A DNA stretch of 64,000 nucleotides, from positions 1 through 64,000 of the IMG/VR virus record IMGVR_UViG_3300010885_017808. The stretch is one strand, 5' to 3'. Numbering within the stretch: the first letter of the stretch is position 1; every line of letters begins with the position of its first letter. Positions 1 to 9,113 of the stretch are shown here, in pieces. The notes beneath the pieces were generated by a model. That model ran no database searches, was not told where the DNA came from, and saw nothing but the letters and a program-made list of their open reading frames with translations. Position numbers and translations under genes: made by a program. Origin of the DNA: a virus.

Positions 1-3
1 AAA

Positions 4-1011
4 ATGGCTACATTAGCAGAAATTCGTGCAAAACTTCAAGAAGCACAAGGCAAGTCCACAGGACAATCCACCGGCGGTGGAGACAACGCAATTTACCCAC
101 ATTGGAACATGGCTGAAGGCAAGGAAGCAGTAATTCGCTTACTACCCGACGGTAATCCAAACAACACATTCTTCTGGGTAGAACGTGCAATGATCAAATT
201 GCCGTTCGCAGGTATCAAAGGTGAATCAGATAGTCGTCCAGTTCAAGTGCAAGTTCCTTGCGTTGAAATGTACAATGACGGTACAGTTTGCCCAATTCTT
301 TCAGATGTACGTGGTTGGTTTAAAGATAAATCACTAGAAGAAATGGGTCGTAAGTATTGGAAGAAGCGTAGTTACATTTTCCAAGGCTTTGTAGTAGAAG
401 ATCCTATCGGTGAAGACAAGAAACCAGAAAATCCAATCCGTAGATTTATTATCGGCCCACAGATTTATCAAATTATCCGTTCAGCATTGATGGATCCAGA
501 ATTGGATGAGTTGCCAACAGATGCCCTAAAAGGTGTTGACTTCCGTATTGCTAAAACTAGCAAAGGTGGATTTGCTGACTACTCTACTAGTAAGTGGAGC
601 CGTCGTGAACGTGCTTTGAGCGAAGTAGAAACCGCAGCATTGGTTGCTCACCAGCCTTGGAACTTGTCAGACTTTCTTCCAAAGAAACCCACTGATGTAG
701 AATTAAAAGTAATGAAGGAAATGTTTGAAGCATCTGTCGACGGCGAGCCATATGACATGGAACGTTGGGGTCAATACTTCAAACCAGCTGGTATGGGCCA
801 GAATACCGGTGATCCTAACAAGGCTTATACGCCTCGTGTGAGTGCAAGTACTCCTGCTCCAGTAGCAGACGAAGACGATGCACCGTTTGATACCGCTCCT
901 ATAGCACCAGTTAAAGGTGTTAACCTAGCAGACGCCGCTTCTGCAGGCAGTGATGGTGCAAGTCGTGCGCAAGATATTCTTGCAATGATTCGTAATCGTC
1001 AAAAGCAATAA
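4..1011 (+). CDS. 32: Single-stranded DNA-binding protein, gp32-like
   Basis: T4 gp32 coats single-stranded DNA during replication and recombination and contacts UvsX, UvsY, the primase and the polymerase. The 335-aa product is close to the usual 300 aa. It has a basic/aromatic core with the RKYWKKRSY stretch and an acidic linker (residues about 285-300, DEDDAPFD) before a short C-terminal helix ending RNRQKQ, like the partner-binding acidic tail of gp32. In the part matching the T4 zinc loop only two cysteines are seen (VPC and TVC), so the zinc site may be lost. The neighbours uvsX and uvsY support the call. The start lies three bases into the window, so its promoter and ribosome site cannot be seen. 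Confidence 0.9.
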   Translation: MATLAEIRAKLQEAQGKSTGQSTGGGDNAIYPHWNMAEGKEAVIRLLPDGNPNNTFFWVERAMIKLPFAGIKGESDSRPVQVQVPCVEMYNDGTVCPILSDVRGWFKDKSLEEMGRKYWKKRSYIFQGFVVEDPIGEDKKPENPIRRFIIGPQIYQIIRSALMDPELDELPTDALKGVDFRIAKTSKGGFADYSTSKWSRRERALSEVETAALVAHQPWNLSDFLPKKPTDVELKVMKEMFEASVDGEPYDMERWGQYFKPAGMGQNTGDPNKAYTPRVSASTPAPVADEDDAPFDTAPIAPVKGVNLADAASAGSDGASRAQDILAMIRNRQKQ

Positions 1012-1020
1012 GTTGTCATA

Positions 1021-1048
1021 GAGAATAAGGGACTGTGCCCTTATTCTC
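1021..1048 (+). terminator. Perfect 11-bp hairpin after gene 32
   Basis: GAGAATAAGGG (1021-1031) and its exact complement (1038-1048) flank a 6-nt loop, 10 nt after the gp32 stop. There is no long T-run after it, so it may act as an attenuator or an mRNA-stabilising or processing hairpin rather than a strong terminator. The next gene's ribosome site lies 10 nt beyond. Confidence 0.5.
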
Positions 1049-1070
1049 TTACCACTATAGGAGAATAAAA

Positions 1071-1283
1071 ATGGCAAAAGTATTAAAAGTAAATGAGAAC
1101 TTTTCTCTAAGTTATAATAGTCGCGAAGATCAATCGGGCGACACAGTGGCAGATATTGATGTTAGATTTGATAATCCCAAGGATGATTCTGTTATAATTA
1201 AAAGACTAAACACTTGGCTGCAAGCAATTGGTCGTGACGACATTGTTGTAAGCCCAAAGAAACTACCAAAGGGTGAACTATAA
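1071..1283 (+). CDS. Small conserved protein between gp32 and UvsX
   Basis: This 70-aa protein is not recognised as a named family. The ATG at 1071 is chosen because TAGGAG stands 9-10 nt ahead of it; an in-frame GTG at 1035 lies inside the hairpin and lacks a ribosome site. The stop overlaps the start of uvsX (TAATG), so the two are translationally coupled. The sequence is mixed-charge with a predicted beta-rich N-terminus and ends KKLPKGEL. Its position suggests a role tied to recombination, but nothing in the sequence proves one. Confidence 0.75.
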   Translation: MAKVLKVNENFSLSYNSREDQSGDTVADIDVRFDNPKDDSVIIKRLNTWLQAIGRDDIVVSPKKLPKGEL

Positions 1284-2362
1284 TGGCAAAAGCATTTGAT
1301 ATTAGCAAATTTAGAAAATCGATCACTAAGTCTATTGACGGCTTGAGTATTGGCTTTAACGATCCAACTGATTGGGTCAGTACAAACAACTACGCATTAA
1401 ACTATCTTATCAGCGGAGACTTTAATCGAGGTATTCCGTTGGGTAAAGTTACTGTGTTTGCAGGTGAATCTGGTGCAGGTAAAAGTTTTATCTGTTCAGG
1501 TAACCTAGTTAAGAACGCACAAGCACAGGGCATTTACCCTATCTTAATCGATACAGAAAATGCGCTAGATGAAAAATGGTTACACGCTCTTGGTGTTGAT
1601 ACAAGCCCGGATAAGTTGTTAAAACTTAACATGGCTATGATTGACGATGTGGCTAAGACTATCACAGAATTTATTGCAGAATACAAAACAATGGATGAGG
1701 CAGACCGTCCCAAGATCTTGTTTATTATTGATTCATTGGGTATGTTGTTGACTCCCACAGATGTTAATCAATTCCAAGCAGGTGATATGAAAGGTGACAT
1801 GGGTCGTAAGCCTAAGGCACTGACCGCACTTGTTCGCAACTGCGTTAATATGTTCGGCGCATATAATATTGGTATGGTATGTACCAATCACACATATGCA
1901 AGTCAAGATATGTTTGATCCAGATGATAAAATTTCAGGTGGTCAAGGTTTTATCTATGCAAGTTCGATTGTTGTTGCCATGCGTAAACTCAAGTTGAAAC
2001 TTGATGCCGATGGCAATAAGACTTCAACTGTTCAAGGTATTCGTGCAGCCTGTAAGATTATGAAAACCCGTTATGCAAAGCCGTTTGAAAGTGTACAGGT
2101 TGAGATTCCTTACGAAACAGGTATGAGTCCATATAGTGGATTAGTCGACTTGTTTGAAGCCAAAGGGTTGCTCAAGAAAGAAGGTAACAGTCTTGTCTAC
2201 ACTACCAAGGATGGCGAGATTATCAAACAGTTCCGCAAGGCTTGGGAACGCAATGAGAAAGACGGTCTGGATATCACAATGGCAGACATTTCAAAACACG
2301 GCGAAATTTCCGCTTCGGAGATAACTACTAATGTTGAACCTGAAACGGAGATTACTGAATGA
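1283..2362 (+). CDS. uvsX: UvsX, RecA-like strand-exchange protein
   Basis: UvsX forms filaments on single-stranded DNA and drives homologous pairing for recombination-dependent replication. The 359-aa length is close to T4 UvsX. Walker A is GESGAGKS (residues 61-68) and the Walker B strand is ILFIIDSLG near residue 150. A glycine-rich DNA-binding loop (SGGQGF) lies near residue 218. The tail is acidic (EPETEITE). The gene overlaps the small gene before it by TAATG and the next one by ATGA. The order gp32-uvsX-uvsY fits the T4 recombination module. Confidence 0.95.
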   Translation: MAKAFDISKFRKSITKSIDGLSIGFNDPTDWVSTNNYALNYLISGDFNRGIPLGKVTVFAGESGAGKSFICSGNLVKNAQAQGIYPILIDTENALDEKWLHALGVDTSPDKLLKLNMAMIDDVAKTITEFIAEYKTMDEADRPKILFIIDSLGMLLTPTDVNQFQAGDMKGDMGRKPKALTALVRNCVNMFGAYNIGMVCTNHTYASQDMFDPDDKISGGQGFIYASSIVVAMRKLKLKLDADGNKTSTVQGIRAACKIMKTRYAKPFESVQVEIPYETGMSPYSGLVDLFEAKGLLKKEGNSLVYTTKDGEIIKQFRKAWERNEKDGLDITMADISKHGEISASEITTNVEPETEITE

Positions 2363-2595
2363 AAGAAGATTTAATTGCAGACATTTGGACATTGGTCATT
2401 GAACACATTCCAGAAAAACATCGAAAAGATTTAGCCGCAGACTTTGTTAATACATTGTTAGACTATGGTATTAAAGAAAGTGTGTTACAAAGTCTGCAAG
2501 GTGTTGATGGATATCTCGATGACGCTATTAACTATGCTATCGACGGTGAATCTATTGACGATGAAGATCCAGAATATTACGAAGATGAGGAATAA
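2359..2595 (+). CDS. Small acidic protein between UvsX and UvsY
   Basis: A 78-aa product with a strongly acidic C-terminus (DDEDPEYYEDEE) and a helical N-terminus. It starts within the uvsX stop (ATGA overlap) and ends directly before uvsY, so all three are probably translated from one message. The family is not recognised. Such acidic proteins can be DNA mimics or protein-binding adaptors, but that is only a guess from composition. Confidence 0.75.
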   Translation: MKEDLIADIWTLVIEHIPEKHRKDLAADFVNTLLDYGIKESVLQSLQGVDGYLDDAINYAIDGESIDDEDPEYYEDEE

Positions 2596-3051
2596 ATGAA
2601 TTGGTATGATCGGGTTTCTAAAGATATTTCAAACATACCTGATGCTGTGGCATATTATGAAGTTGAACTACTAGCAGCAAAGACTGATGTTCGCATAGCG
2701 GGAAACCTTGAAAGAGCTGCTGCTAATATGCCAGGTATTGTTGAAAACCGATTTAACCAACTTCAAGAGATTGAAGGTATTTTAGAATATTTAAATATTG
2801 AACTAAGACGCCTTCGTAGTCAACATTTTCGTAAGTATTTAGAAAGTTATCAACGTGCTTTGTCTTCTAGAGACTGTGAAAAGTTTGTAGAAGGCGAAGC
2901 AGACGTTGTAGACTTTGAAAAGATTATCAACGACTTTGCTCTGTTGCGTAACAAGTGGCTTGGAATTATTAAAGCTCTTGATATTAAACAATGGCAGGTA
3001 TCTAATATTGTTAAATTACGCACAGCAGGATTGGAAGACGCAACATTATGA
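2596..3051 (+). CDS. uvsY: UvsY-like recombination mediator
   Basis: UvsY loads UvsX onto gp32-coated DNA. The 151-aa length is near the T4 protein (137 aa). The C-terminal part (NKWLGIIKALDIKQWQVSNI) matches the pattern of T4 UvsY, where a W-G-I-x-x-x helix is followed by a short segment leading to an I-x-x-[LM]-R motif. The N-terminal half is helical and charged. The call rests on that C-terminal pattern and on the gene lying just after uvsX; overall identity to T4 is low. It overlaps the next gene by ATGA. Confidence 0.75.
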   Translation: MNWYDRVSKDISNIPDAVAYYEVELLAAKTDVRIAGNLERAAANMPGIVENRFNQLQEIEGILEYLNIELRRLRSQHFRKYLESYQRALSSRDCEKFVEGEADVVDFEKIINDFALLRNKWLGIIKALDIKQWQVSNIVKLRTAGLEDATL

Positions 3052-4013
3052 ACATTTTAGTAACAGGCGGTCTTGGATTAATAGGACATAATGTTGTTCA
3101 AAAGTTATCTAACTTAGGACACAAGGTTGTTATTTACGATAGTTGTACAAACTACGGAATCATCCCACAATCCGAACTAGATTATCTTATTAGCGAAAGA
3201 AAAAAGCTAGTAGGCAATCTTCCCTCATATGAAAGCGACATAGTCGAAAAGACTATGGTCGAACATGTCATTTCTCATAATAAGATTGATACTATTATTC
3301 ATCTAGCTAGCTTTCCTAGACAAAAAGTAGTTAATGCAGATCCTGTATTAGGTAGTACTGTAATGAGCACTGGATTGTTGGTTTTATTAGAAGCCGCAGT
3401 TAAACACGGAATTAAAAGATTTACCTATGCCAGTAGCAGTATGATCTATGGTGACTTTAAAGACTATGTTACCGAAGATGCAGCATGTAATCCAATTGGA
3501 CAATATGGTATTATGAAACTTGCAGGAGAATGGTTAGTTAAAGACTATTCACGAAAGCATGGTATTGAGTATACTATATTAAGACCCAGTGCTGTTTACG
3601 GGCCTTTAGATGTTGAAGATCGTGTTATATCAAAATTCTTGTTAACAGCAATGAGGGATCAAACTCTCAAAGTAAATGGCAGCAATGAAACTTTAGATTT
3701 TACCTATGTTGATGATGCTGCTGACGGCTTTGTTAATGCAACATTATCTCCCCTGGCTGCAAATAAGACATACAATATAACTAAAAGTCATAGTAAAACT
3801 TTATTAGCTGCTGCCAAATTAGCTGTTAAATTAGTAGGTAAAGGTTCAATCGAAGTTCGAGATAAAGATGCAGATTTCCCTAGTCGCGGAGCATTAGACA
3901 TTACAGCAGCACGTCAAGACTTTGGATTTAATCCTAAAATTGACATCGACGAAGGTTTTGAAATTTACCATAACTGGCTTAAAAATTCCAAATACTGGCA
4001 AAGTCAGTTATAA
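3048..4013 (+). CDS. NAD-dependent sugar epimerase/dehydratase (extended SDR)
   Basis: Extended short-chain dehydrogenases act on nucleotide sugars, usually as epimerases, dehydratases or reductases. The 321-aa protein begins with the Rossmann loop TGGLGLIG (residues 6-13). It carries the ASSSMIYGD strand and the catalytic pair YGIMK (Tyr-x-x-x-Lys) near residue 150, then RPSAVYGP, typical of NDP-sugar epimerases. It overlaps uvsY by ATGA yet opens the sugar block (fusion transferase and KpsC-like genes follow). The exact substrate cannot be read from the sequence. Confidence 0.85.
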   Translation: MNILVTGGLGLIGHNVVQKLSNLGHKVVIYDSCTNYGIIPQSELDYLISERKKLVGNLPSYESDIVEKTMVEHVISHNKIDTIIHLASFPRQKVVNADPVLGSTVMSTGLLVLLEAAVKHGIKRFTYASSSMIYGDFKDYVTEDAACNPIGQYGIMKLAGEWLVKDYSRKHGIEYTILRPSAVYGPLDVEDRVISKFLLTAMRDQTLKVNGSNETLDFTYVDDAADGFVNATLSPLAANKTYNITKSHSKTLLAAAKLAVKLVGKGSIEVRDKDADFPSRGALDITAARQDFGFNPKIDIDEGFEIYHNWLKNSKYWQSQL

Positions 4014-4030
4014 ATTTTGAAGTAATATGC

Positions 4031-4046
4031 GCAGATAAATATCTGC
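4031..4046 (+). promoter_or_regulatory. Late-promoter-like GATAAATA motif
   Basis: GATAAATA at 4034-4041 resembles the T4 late -10 element TATAAATA. It ends 5 nt before the ATG at 4047 and sits in the inverted repeat GCAGATA-AA-TATCTGC (4031-4046). There is no ribosome site between it and the start, so a transcript from here would be nearly leaderless. Confidence 0.45.
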
Positions 4047-6182
4047 ATGAAACGCATTGTACTAATCACAGGGGGTTTCGACCCCCTTCATTCTGGGCAT
4101 ATTGCCTACTTCAAAGCAGCAAAAGCCTTAGGCGATATGTTAATAGTAGGAATAAATTCCGACAATTGGCTACGTCGAAAAAAAGGTCGTGCATTTATGC
4201 CTCTTTTAGAACGACAAACAATCATAGAAAATATTGCCGGTGTTGACAAAGTCATTACATTTAATGATAGCAATAATAGTGCAATTGCGGCTATTATTAA
4301 AGTTCGAGATGAATTTCCAGAAGACAGAATAATTTTTGCTAATGGCGGTGATAGGACCAAAGATAATATTCCCGAAATGAGCGTCAATGATTTTAATTTA
4401 GAATTTGTATTCGGTGTAGGTGGTGAAGACAAAAAGAATTCCAGCAGCTGGATATTAGAAGATTGGAAATCACCAAAGACAATCAAACCTTGGGGCTATT
4501 ATCGTGTGTTACACGAAGTTCCGGGAATGAAAGTTAAAGAACTCACAGTGAATCCAGGCAAAAGTTTATCAATGCAACGTCATTCACAAAGATCAGAATA
4601 TTGGATTATTAGTGAAGGAAAAGCAGTAGTAAATCGTGCAATGGATAACGGCATCCCGATGCAGCAGATTACTATTAACAATCACGGCGAATATAAAGTT
4701 CCAGTCGGTGAATGGCATCAATTAACTAATCCGTTTGACGTTCCTGTTAAAGTCGTAGAAATACAATACGGTGATAAATGCGATGAACAAGATATTGTTA
4801 GAGAACAAGTACCTACAGTATATGTTGGATGGGATTCAAGAGAAGATATTGCCTACAAAGTGTGTGAATATAGTATTCACAATCATAATAAAGATGTAAA
4901 CGTCTTTCCTATTAAACAACACGAAGTTATTCAAAATAATTTATACTGGAGAGATCCGGATAAATTCTCCTCAACAGAATTTACCTTTACTCGATTCTTA
5001 GTTCCGTACCTATCAAACTATCAAGGTTGGGCAATTTTTACTGATTGTGATTTTTTATTTTTAGATGATGTAAAAAAAGTCTTTGATCAAGCAGACGAAC
5101 AATATGCTGTTATGGTAGTTAAGCATGATTATACTCCTGCAGAAATAGAAAAAATGGACGGAGCATTACAGAGAAACTATCCAAGAAAAAATTGGAGTTC
5201 TTTTATTCTATGGAACTGCGGTCATAGGCTAAATCGCGCATTAGATCTAAGAATGGTCAACGAAGAGCCAGGAAAATATCTGCACAGATTTGCCTGGTTA
5301 CCAGATGAAGCTATCGGAAGTTTGTCTCTAGAATGGAATTGGCTAACAGACTGGTATAAAGAACCAATAGATGGGTCTCCAAAAGCTCTACACTATACGT
5401 TAGGGGGTCCGTGGTTTAAAAATTATAAAACATGTGACTATTCAGAACATTGGATGAATGCGTACGATGCAGTAGTAGAGCGAGACGAAGGAAAAGAAAA
5501 AATGGATGCATTTATTATCCACTTGCCGTCTATACCAGCAAGTTTAAAAACAGCAGTAGATTTACAGAAATCTCTAAACGAATATGGTATCAATGCACAT
5601 TTAGCTGAAGGTGTGTTAGGCAATGAAGCTGTAGATGTTATGGAATTGGAAGGTAGAAAAGTACATCCATGGGGTATTAAAGGTCCAAATTCACCGCCTG
5701 CACCCGATGATACCTCTGTGCTTAAAGCAATGTCTCCGGGAGTACGAGGATGTTTCCTTGGACATTATAGACTATGGCAAAAATGCGTAGATTTGAATAA
5801 ACCCATTATGATTTTTGAAGACGATGTTGTATTAACCAGAGGATTTGAATCTGTTACTTGGGAAGATGTATTGATAGTAGCTATTGGACATCCTACTAAG
5901 AGTGCAGACTATTGGACCAATCTCAATAGTCCAAGTGGCCGCCCCTTTGCAGAACCGTGGACAAAGAGTTCTATGCCCGGAGCAATGGGATACGTAATCA
6001 AACCACATGCAGCAAAAAAACTTTTAGAAGTATATGAAAAAACATTCTTGCCTGCAGACAATGCTATAAATCAATACCATGTTAAAATTGAAATTTGTTC
6101 TCACCTAATGGGTCGTGCCTTAGTTGACGAAGACGGAAAGAAAAGTTTAACAAGAACAAAATTTTGGAATAATCCTAAATGA
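4047..6182 (+). CDS. Four-domain fusion: cytidylyltransferase, cupin, glycosyltransferase, GT25
   Basis: This 711-aa protein joins four recognisable parts. Residues 1-135 form a nucleotidyltransferase (GGFDPLHSGH), which activates sugar or polyol phosphates with CTP or ATP. Residues 140-250 are a cupin starting KPWGYY with PVGEWHQL, as in the mannose-6-phosphate isomerase type found with sugar nucleotide enzymes. Residues 257-480 look like a GT-A glycosyltransferase with a DCD metal motif (FTDCDFLFLDD). Residues 486-711 match family 25 LPS glycosyltransferases (IIHLPS at the start, FLGHYRLW, IFEDDVVL). No internal stop or frame change is present. One chain could make and transfer an activated sugar; the substrate and acceptor are unknown. 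Confidence 0.8.
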   Translation: MKRIVLITGGFDPLHSGHIAYFKAAKALGDMLIVGINSDNWLRRKKGRAFMPLLERQTIIENIAGVDKVITFNDSNNSAIAAIIKVRDEFPEDRIIFANGGDRTKDNIPEMSVNDFNLEFVFGVGGEDKKNSSSWILEDWKSPKTIKPWGYYRVLHEVPGMKVKELTVNPGKSLSMQRHSQRSEYWIISEGKAVVNRAMDNGIPMQQITINNHGEYKVPVGEWHQLTNPFDVPVKVVEIQYGDKCDEQDIVREQVPTVYVGWDSREDIAYKVCEYSIHNHNKDVNVFPIKQHEVIQNNLYWRDPDKFSSTEFTFTRFLVPYLSNYQGWAIFTDCDFLFLDDVKKVFDQADEQYAVMVVKHDYTPAEIEKMDGALQRNYPRKNWSSFILWNCGHRLNRALDLRMVNEEPGKYLHRFAWLPDEAIGSLSLEWNWLTDWYKEPIDGSPKALHYTLGGPWFKNYKTCDYSEHWMNAYDAVVERDEGKEKMDAFIIHLPSIPASLKTAVDLQKSLNEYGINAHLAEGVLGNEAVDVMELEGRKVHPWGIKGPNSPPAPDDTSVLKAMSPGVRGCFLGHYRLWQKCVDLNKPIMIFEDDVVLTRGFESVTWEDVLIVAIGHPTKSADYWTNLNSPSGRPFAEPWTKSSMPGAMGYVIKPHAAKKLLEVYEKTFLPADNAINQYHVKIEICSHLMGRALVDEDGKKSLTRTKFWNNPK

Positions 6183-6985
6183 ACAACTGGATATTTTTAA
6201 GCAAAGACGGCCAAGACGAATATATTAATATGTTTGCCATGGGCACCGGTGGAAGAGTTGTATCTACTAAAGAATTTAATTTTGAAGATTCAACCGATCC
6301 CATAGTTATACGAGGTATTCTTAAAAAGAAAACAATTCAGGAATGTTGGAAGTCTAACAGAGATTTCTATTTTATGGATACTGGTTATATGGGTAATCAA
6401 CAAAATCCCCTAAATCCGTTAGGTTGGAAATTGTATCATAGAATTGTTAAAAATGATTTACAACACAATAACGAAATCATTACAAGACCCGATGATAGAT
6501 TTAAAAGACTGTCAATACCGTTGTATGATTGGAAGAAAGGTGGCCGTAAAATCCTAATAGCAAAACCAGACGAAAAACCAATGAAGTTCTATGGTTTAGA
6601 TTTGGATCAATGGTTAGCAGAAACTATTAATATTATTAAGCAACACACAGATAGAGAAATTGTAGTTAGAGATCGTGTAAAAAGCAGAATCGACAGAGTT
6701 GTACACAATACCTTAAAAGAAGCCTTAGATGACGATGTACATGCATTAGTAACATTTAATAGTAATGCTGCTACCGAAGCTGTGATGTATGGTTATCCGG
6801 CCTTTACGTTATCTGCAACACATGCAGCTAGTCCAGTAACACTACAAGATTTAAGCAAAATAGAAACTCCTTATTATCCCGACAGAGATAAAAGATATGC
6901 ATGGGCTTGCCACTTAGCCTATGGACAATTTCATAATACTGAATTAAAAGACGGATCCGCATTTAGGATACTGAACGAAACATGA
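6179..6985 (+). CDS. KpsC/KpsS-like capsule glycosyltransferase-related protein (paralogue 1)
   Basis: This 268-aa protein shares a plan with the products at 6987-7919 and 10362-11195: a hydrophobic N-terminal domain, then W-[LV]-x-x-x-I-x-x-I-[KQ]-[RQ]-H-T-D-R, then [VI]VVR, then a loop VTFNSNAATEAVMYGYPAF and a conserved SKIETPYYPDR tail. That layout resembles the KpsC/KpsS capsule-linker Kdo transferases (GT-B type). Here the VVRDRVK segment lacks the HP dipeptide of the other two copies. It overlaps the fusion gene by ATGA. The activity is inferred from family resemblance only. Confidence 0.6.
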   Translation: MNNWIFLSKDGQDEYINMFAMGTGGRVVSTKEFNFEDSTDPIVIRGILKKKTIQECWKSNRDFYFMDTGYMGNQQNPLNPLGWKLYHRIVKNDLQHNNEIITRPDDRFKRLSIPLYDWKKGGRKILIAKPDEKPMKFYGLDLDQWLAETINIIKQHTDREIVVRDRVKSRIDRVVHNTLKEALDDDVHALVTFNSNAATEAVMYGYPAFTLSATHAASPVTLQDLSKIETPYYPDRDKRYAWACHLAYGQFHNTELKDGSAFRILNET

Positions 6986-6986
6986 T

Positions 6987-7919
6987 ATGACTATATTAGC
7001 TGTTTATCATGGGTCTGTACCAAATAAAAAAAGTCAAGAAAAAATTGATATTCTGTTAAACTTTTCCGAAGGGGCAAGAAAAGCAGGAACAATAGTGCAT
7101 GACTATCAAGATCATAATTATAGACCATCGGATATTGCTATCATACAAGGATGGGTTGCTCCGGGCATTCCATCTAGTAAACATTTGCAATTAAGAAATA
7201 CAGTAATACAACAACAATTAAAACTTAACAAGTATGTAGTAGCAGTCGACAGTAATTTATTCCTTTACAAAAATAAAGACAATCCACTACATTATCTACG
7301 ATATAGTTTTAACGGAATATTTCCTAATACCGGAATATATTGTGACAGTGAAATAGATCCAACTAGATGGGCAAAAATTAGCGCCAGATCTAATCTACAA
7401 TTAAAAGATTGGCGAACAAACGGTGACCACGTATTGCTCTGCTTACAACGTAACGGTGGTTGGTCAATGGGCGGATTGGATGTTCAAGATTGGGCAGTAA
7501 CGGCTATCGAAGAAATACAAAGACATACAGATAGACAAATTGTTGTTAGAGCACATCCGGGAGATAAACACAGTTTCGACTATCTCAATCCTAGATTAGG
7601 AAGATGCAAAATTAAATTTGGTAAACGTGTTGTTCTAAGTTACAATAAAAATCTAGAAGATGATTTAAAAGATTGCTGGGCCGCAGTAAATTATAATTCC
7701 AGTCCCGTAGTAGGTGCAGCAATAGAAGGTGTTCCTATTTTTGTAACAGATCCGTTACGTAGCCAATGTGCAGAAGTTGCTAATACAGACTTATCACAAA
7801 TAGAAAACCCACTACTGCCCGATAGACAACGATGGGTTGAACGATTAAGTATGTTCCATTGGAACTTTGACGAATTAAAGTCCGGAGAATGCTGGACACA
7901 TATGAAAAAATTTATTTAA
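6987..7919 (+). CDS. KpsC/KpsS-like capsule glycosyltransferase-related protein (paralogue 2)
   Basis: A 310-aa relative of the preceding gene. It contains HTDRQIVVRAHPGD, VNYNSSPVVGAAIEGVP and SQIENPLLPDR, the marks shared with KpsC/KpsS-type transferases, where the R-x-HP segment and the N-S-S loop line the nucleotide-sugar site. It starts 1 nt after the stop of paralogue 1 and ends overlapping the convergent gene at 7912-8571. The duplication of this fold three times in 5 kb suggests successive sugar additions, or one enzyme plus diverged copies. Confidence 0.65.
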   Translation: MTILAVYHGSVPNKKSQEKIDILLNFSEGARKAGTIVHDYQDHNYRPSDIAIIQGWVAPGIPSSKHLQLRNTVIQQQLKLNKYVVAVDSNLFLYKNKDNPLHYLRYSFNGIFPNTGIYCDSEIDPTRWAKISARSNLQLKDWRTNGDHVLLCLQRNGGWSMGGLDVQDWAVTAIEEIQRHTDRQIVVRAHPGDKHSFDYLNPRLGRCKIKFGKRVVLSYNKNLEDDLKDCWAAVNYNSSPVVGAAIEGVPIFVTDPLRSQCAEVANTDLSQIENPLLPDRQRWVERLSMFHWNFDELKSGECWTHMKKFI

Positions 7920-8571
7920 ACTTTTTAATAGCATCAACTAATGCTGCGTAATCAGCATCTCGGTGACGTTGCGTTTTACTCCACATCCAATCGTCTTTCT
8001 GCTTCATCCAAGAGGTATGATAGTCATTAGTTACCTTATCTTTTACTACTTCAATGGGAAGCTCAAATGCACGTATTAGATGATGTCTTTCTATTCGTTG
8101 AGCTATTTCTAAAATCCAAGTATCAACATACCAGTGATAAAAATGAGGAGGTAGAAAGTATCCCAGAGTATTGATCCAATTTTTATGTAGACAAAAATGC
8201 GGACTTTTATATTTGCTAACACTAGGTGCTCTAGGATAGACACACACTAGTTTATCTGGATATTGATCAAATGCATCAAGAACTAAAAAACTCCAATTTG
8301 GAGTTATGAATTCACAATCGTCTCCTACTAGAAATAATATATCATGTTTAGCCTTCTCTGCCATTAAATTCCAGCTGTATGATGTACTTTGGTTAGGACC
8401 AATGGTATATTGACTTGGATCGAATAATTGTTTATATTCTTCTAATAGCGGATCGTCATTGTTGAGATATAACATTATTTCAAGATTACAACCTGCTGTT
8501 TTAATAGCAGAAGTAACCATTCGATGTGCTAGTTGAGGTCTACTTCTACTAGGTGTTAAAATACTAATCAC
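7912..8571 (-). CDS. GT-A type glycosyltransferase (family 2-like)
   Basis: A 219-aa protein beginning MISILTPSRSRP, the usual first strand of family 2 glycosyltransferases. It has an SYSWN segment ahead of FLVGDDCEF, where GDD is the metal- and nucleotide-sugar-binding motif. The length covers one catalytic domain and there is no membrane segment. It is on the minus strand, overlaps the methyltransferase upstream (ATGA), and converges with the KpsC-like gene by 8 nt. The substrate is unknown. Confidence 0.7.
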   Translation of the reverse strand: MISILTPSRSRPQLAHRMVTSAIKTAGCNLEIMLYLNNDDPLLEEYKQLFDPSQYTIGPNQSTSYSWNLMAEKAKHDILFLVGDDCEFITPNWSFLVLDAFDQYPDKLVCVYPRAPSVSKYKSPHFCLHKNWINTLGYFLPPHFYHWYVDTWILEIAQRIERHHLIRAFELPIEVVKDKVTNDYHTSWMKQKDDWMWSKTQRHRDADYAALVDAIKKFK

Positions 8572-9104
8572 TTCTTTATGCCCCAGAAATATAAATCTTT
8601 AGACGAAGAGTTTGAAGAAAATTCAAAATTTGAAAACAACGAATTTAAATCTGCAATTCTTTCAAAATCTTCTTTTACTAAGTTTCTATAATAATCCCAT
8701 CCTTTGCCTATAGTGAGGGGAGAATCTGCAGGAGAAGTTCTAGTAGTTCCGTGTTCTTTTCTACCAGTAGTAGCACAGGTAAAAATTATAATGCCGCCAG
8801 ACCGACAAATTCTAAGCATGTTAAAGAATGTTTCGGCCCAAAAAGGATTGTGTTCGAAGCATTCACAACTTATAACAGTATCGGCAGAATTATCCAAGGC
8901 ATTGTATGTTTGTCCTTCACATACTATATCAACATCTTTACCAGGTCCAACATCTATTCCTGTATAGTTGCAATTATCAAAAAACTGTCTTATAGATCCA
9001 TTAATATTAAGACTTCCTATTTCGAGAACTGTTGAATTTTCAAAATTATTTTTAAATTTTTCTTTAATGCTGCTAATGTAGGTTAGTTGTTGTGTATGTG
9101 CCAT
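8568..9104 (-). CDS. SAM-dependent methyltransferase (class I)
   Basis: A 178-aa protein with the SAM-binding loop VLEIGSLNINGS, an acidic end of the second strand (YTGIDVGPG), the DTVISCECFEH motif of type 11 methyltransferases and the GGIIIFTCAT strand. It sits between two glycosyltransferase-like genes on the same strand, so a sugar or glycan methylation role is plausible. It is compact but the core fold looks complete. Confidence 0.8.
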   Translation of the reverse strand: MAHTQQLTYISSIKEKFKNNFENSTVLEIGSLNINGSIRQFFDNCNYTGIDVGPGKDVDIVCEGQTYNALDNSADTVISCECFEHNPFWAETFFNMLRICRSGGIIIFTCATTGRKEHGTTRTSPADSPLTIGKGWDYYRNLVKEDFERIADLNSLFSNFEFSSNSSSKDLYFWGIKK

Positions 9105-9105
9105 T

Positions 9106-9113
9106 TATTTAGA
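9106..9113 (-). promoter_or_regulatory. Late-promoter-like TCTAAATA motif
   Basis: Read leftward, TCTAAATA ends 1 nt before the methyltransferase ATG (9104). It resembles the TAAATA late elements seen before several other genes here. It is too close to the ATG for a normal leader, so this one is weak evidence. Confidence 0.3.

Noticed and set aside
4106-4486. Minus frame of 126 aa inside the fusion gene
   Set aside because: Antisense to a clear nucleotidyltransferase domain with intact motifs.
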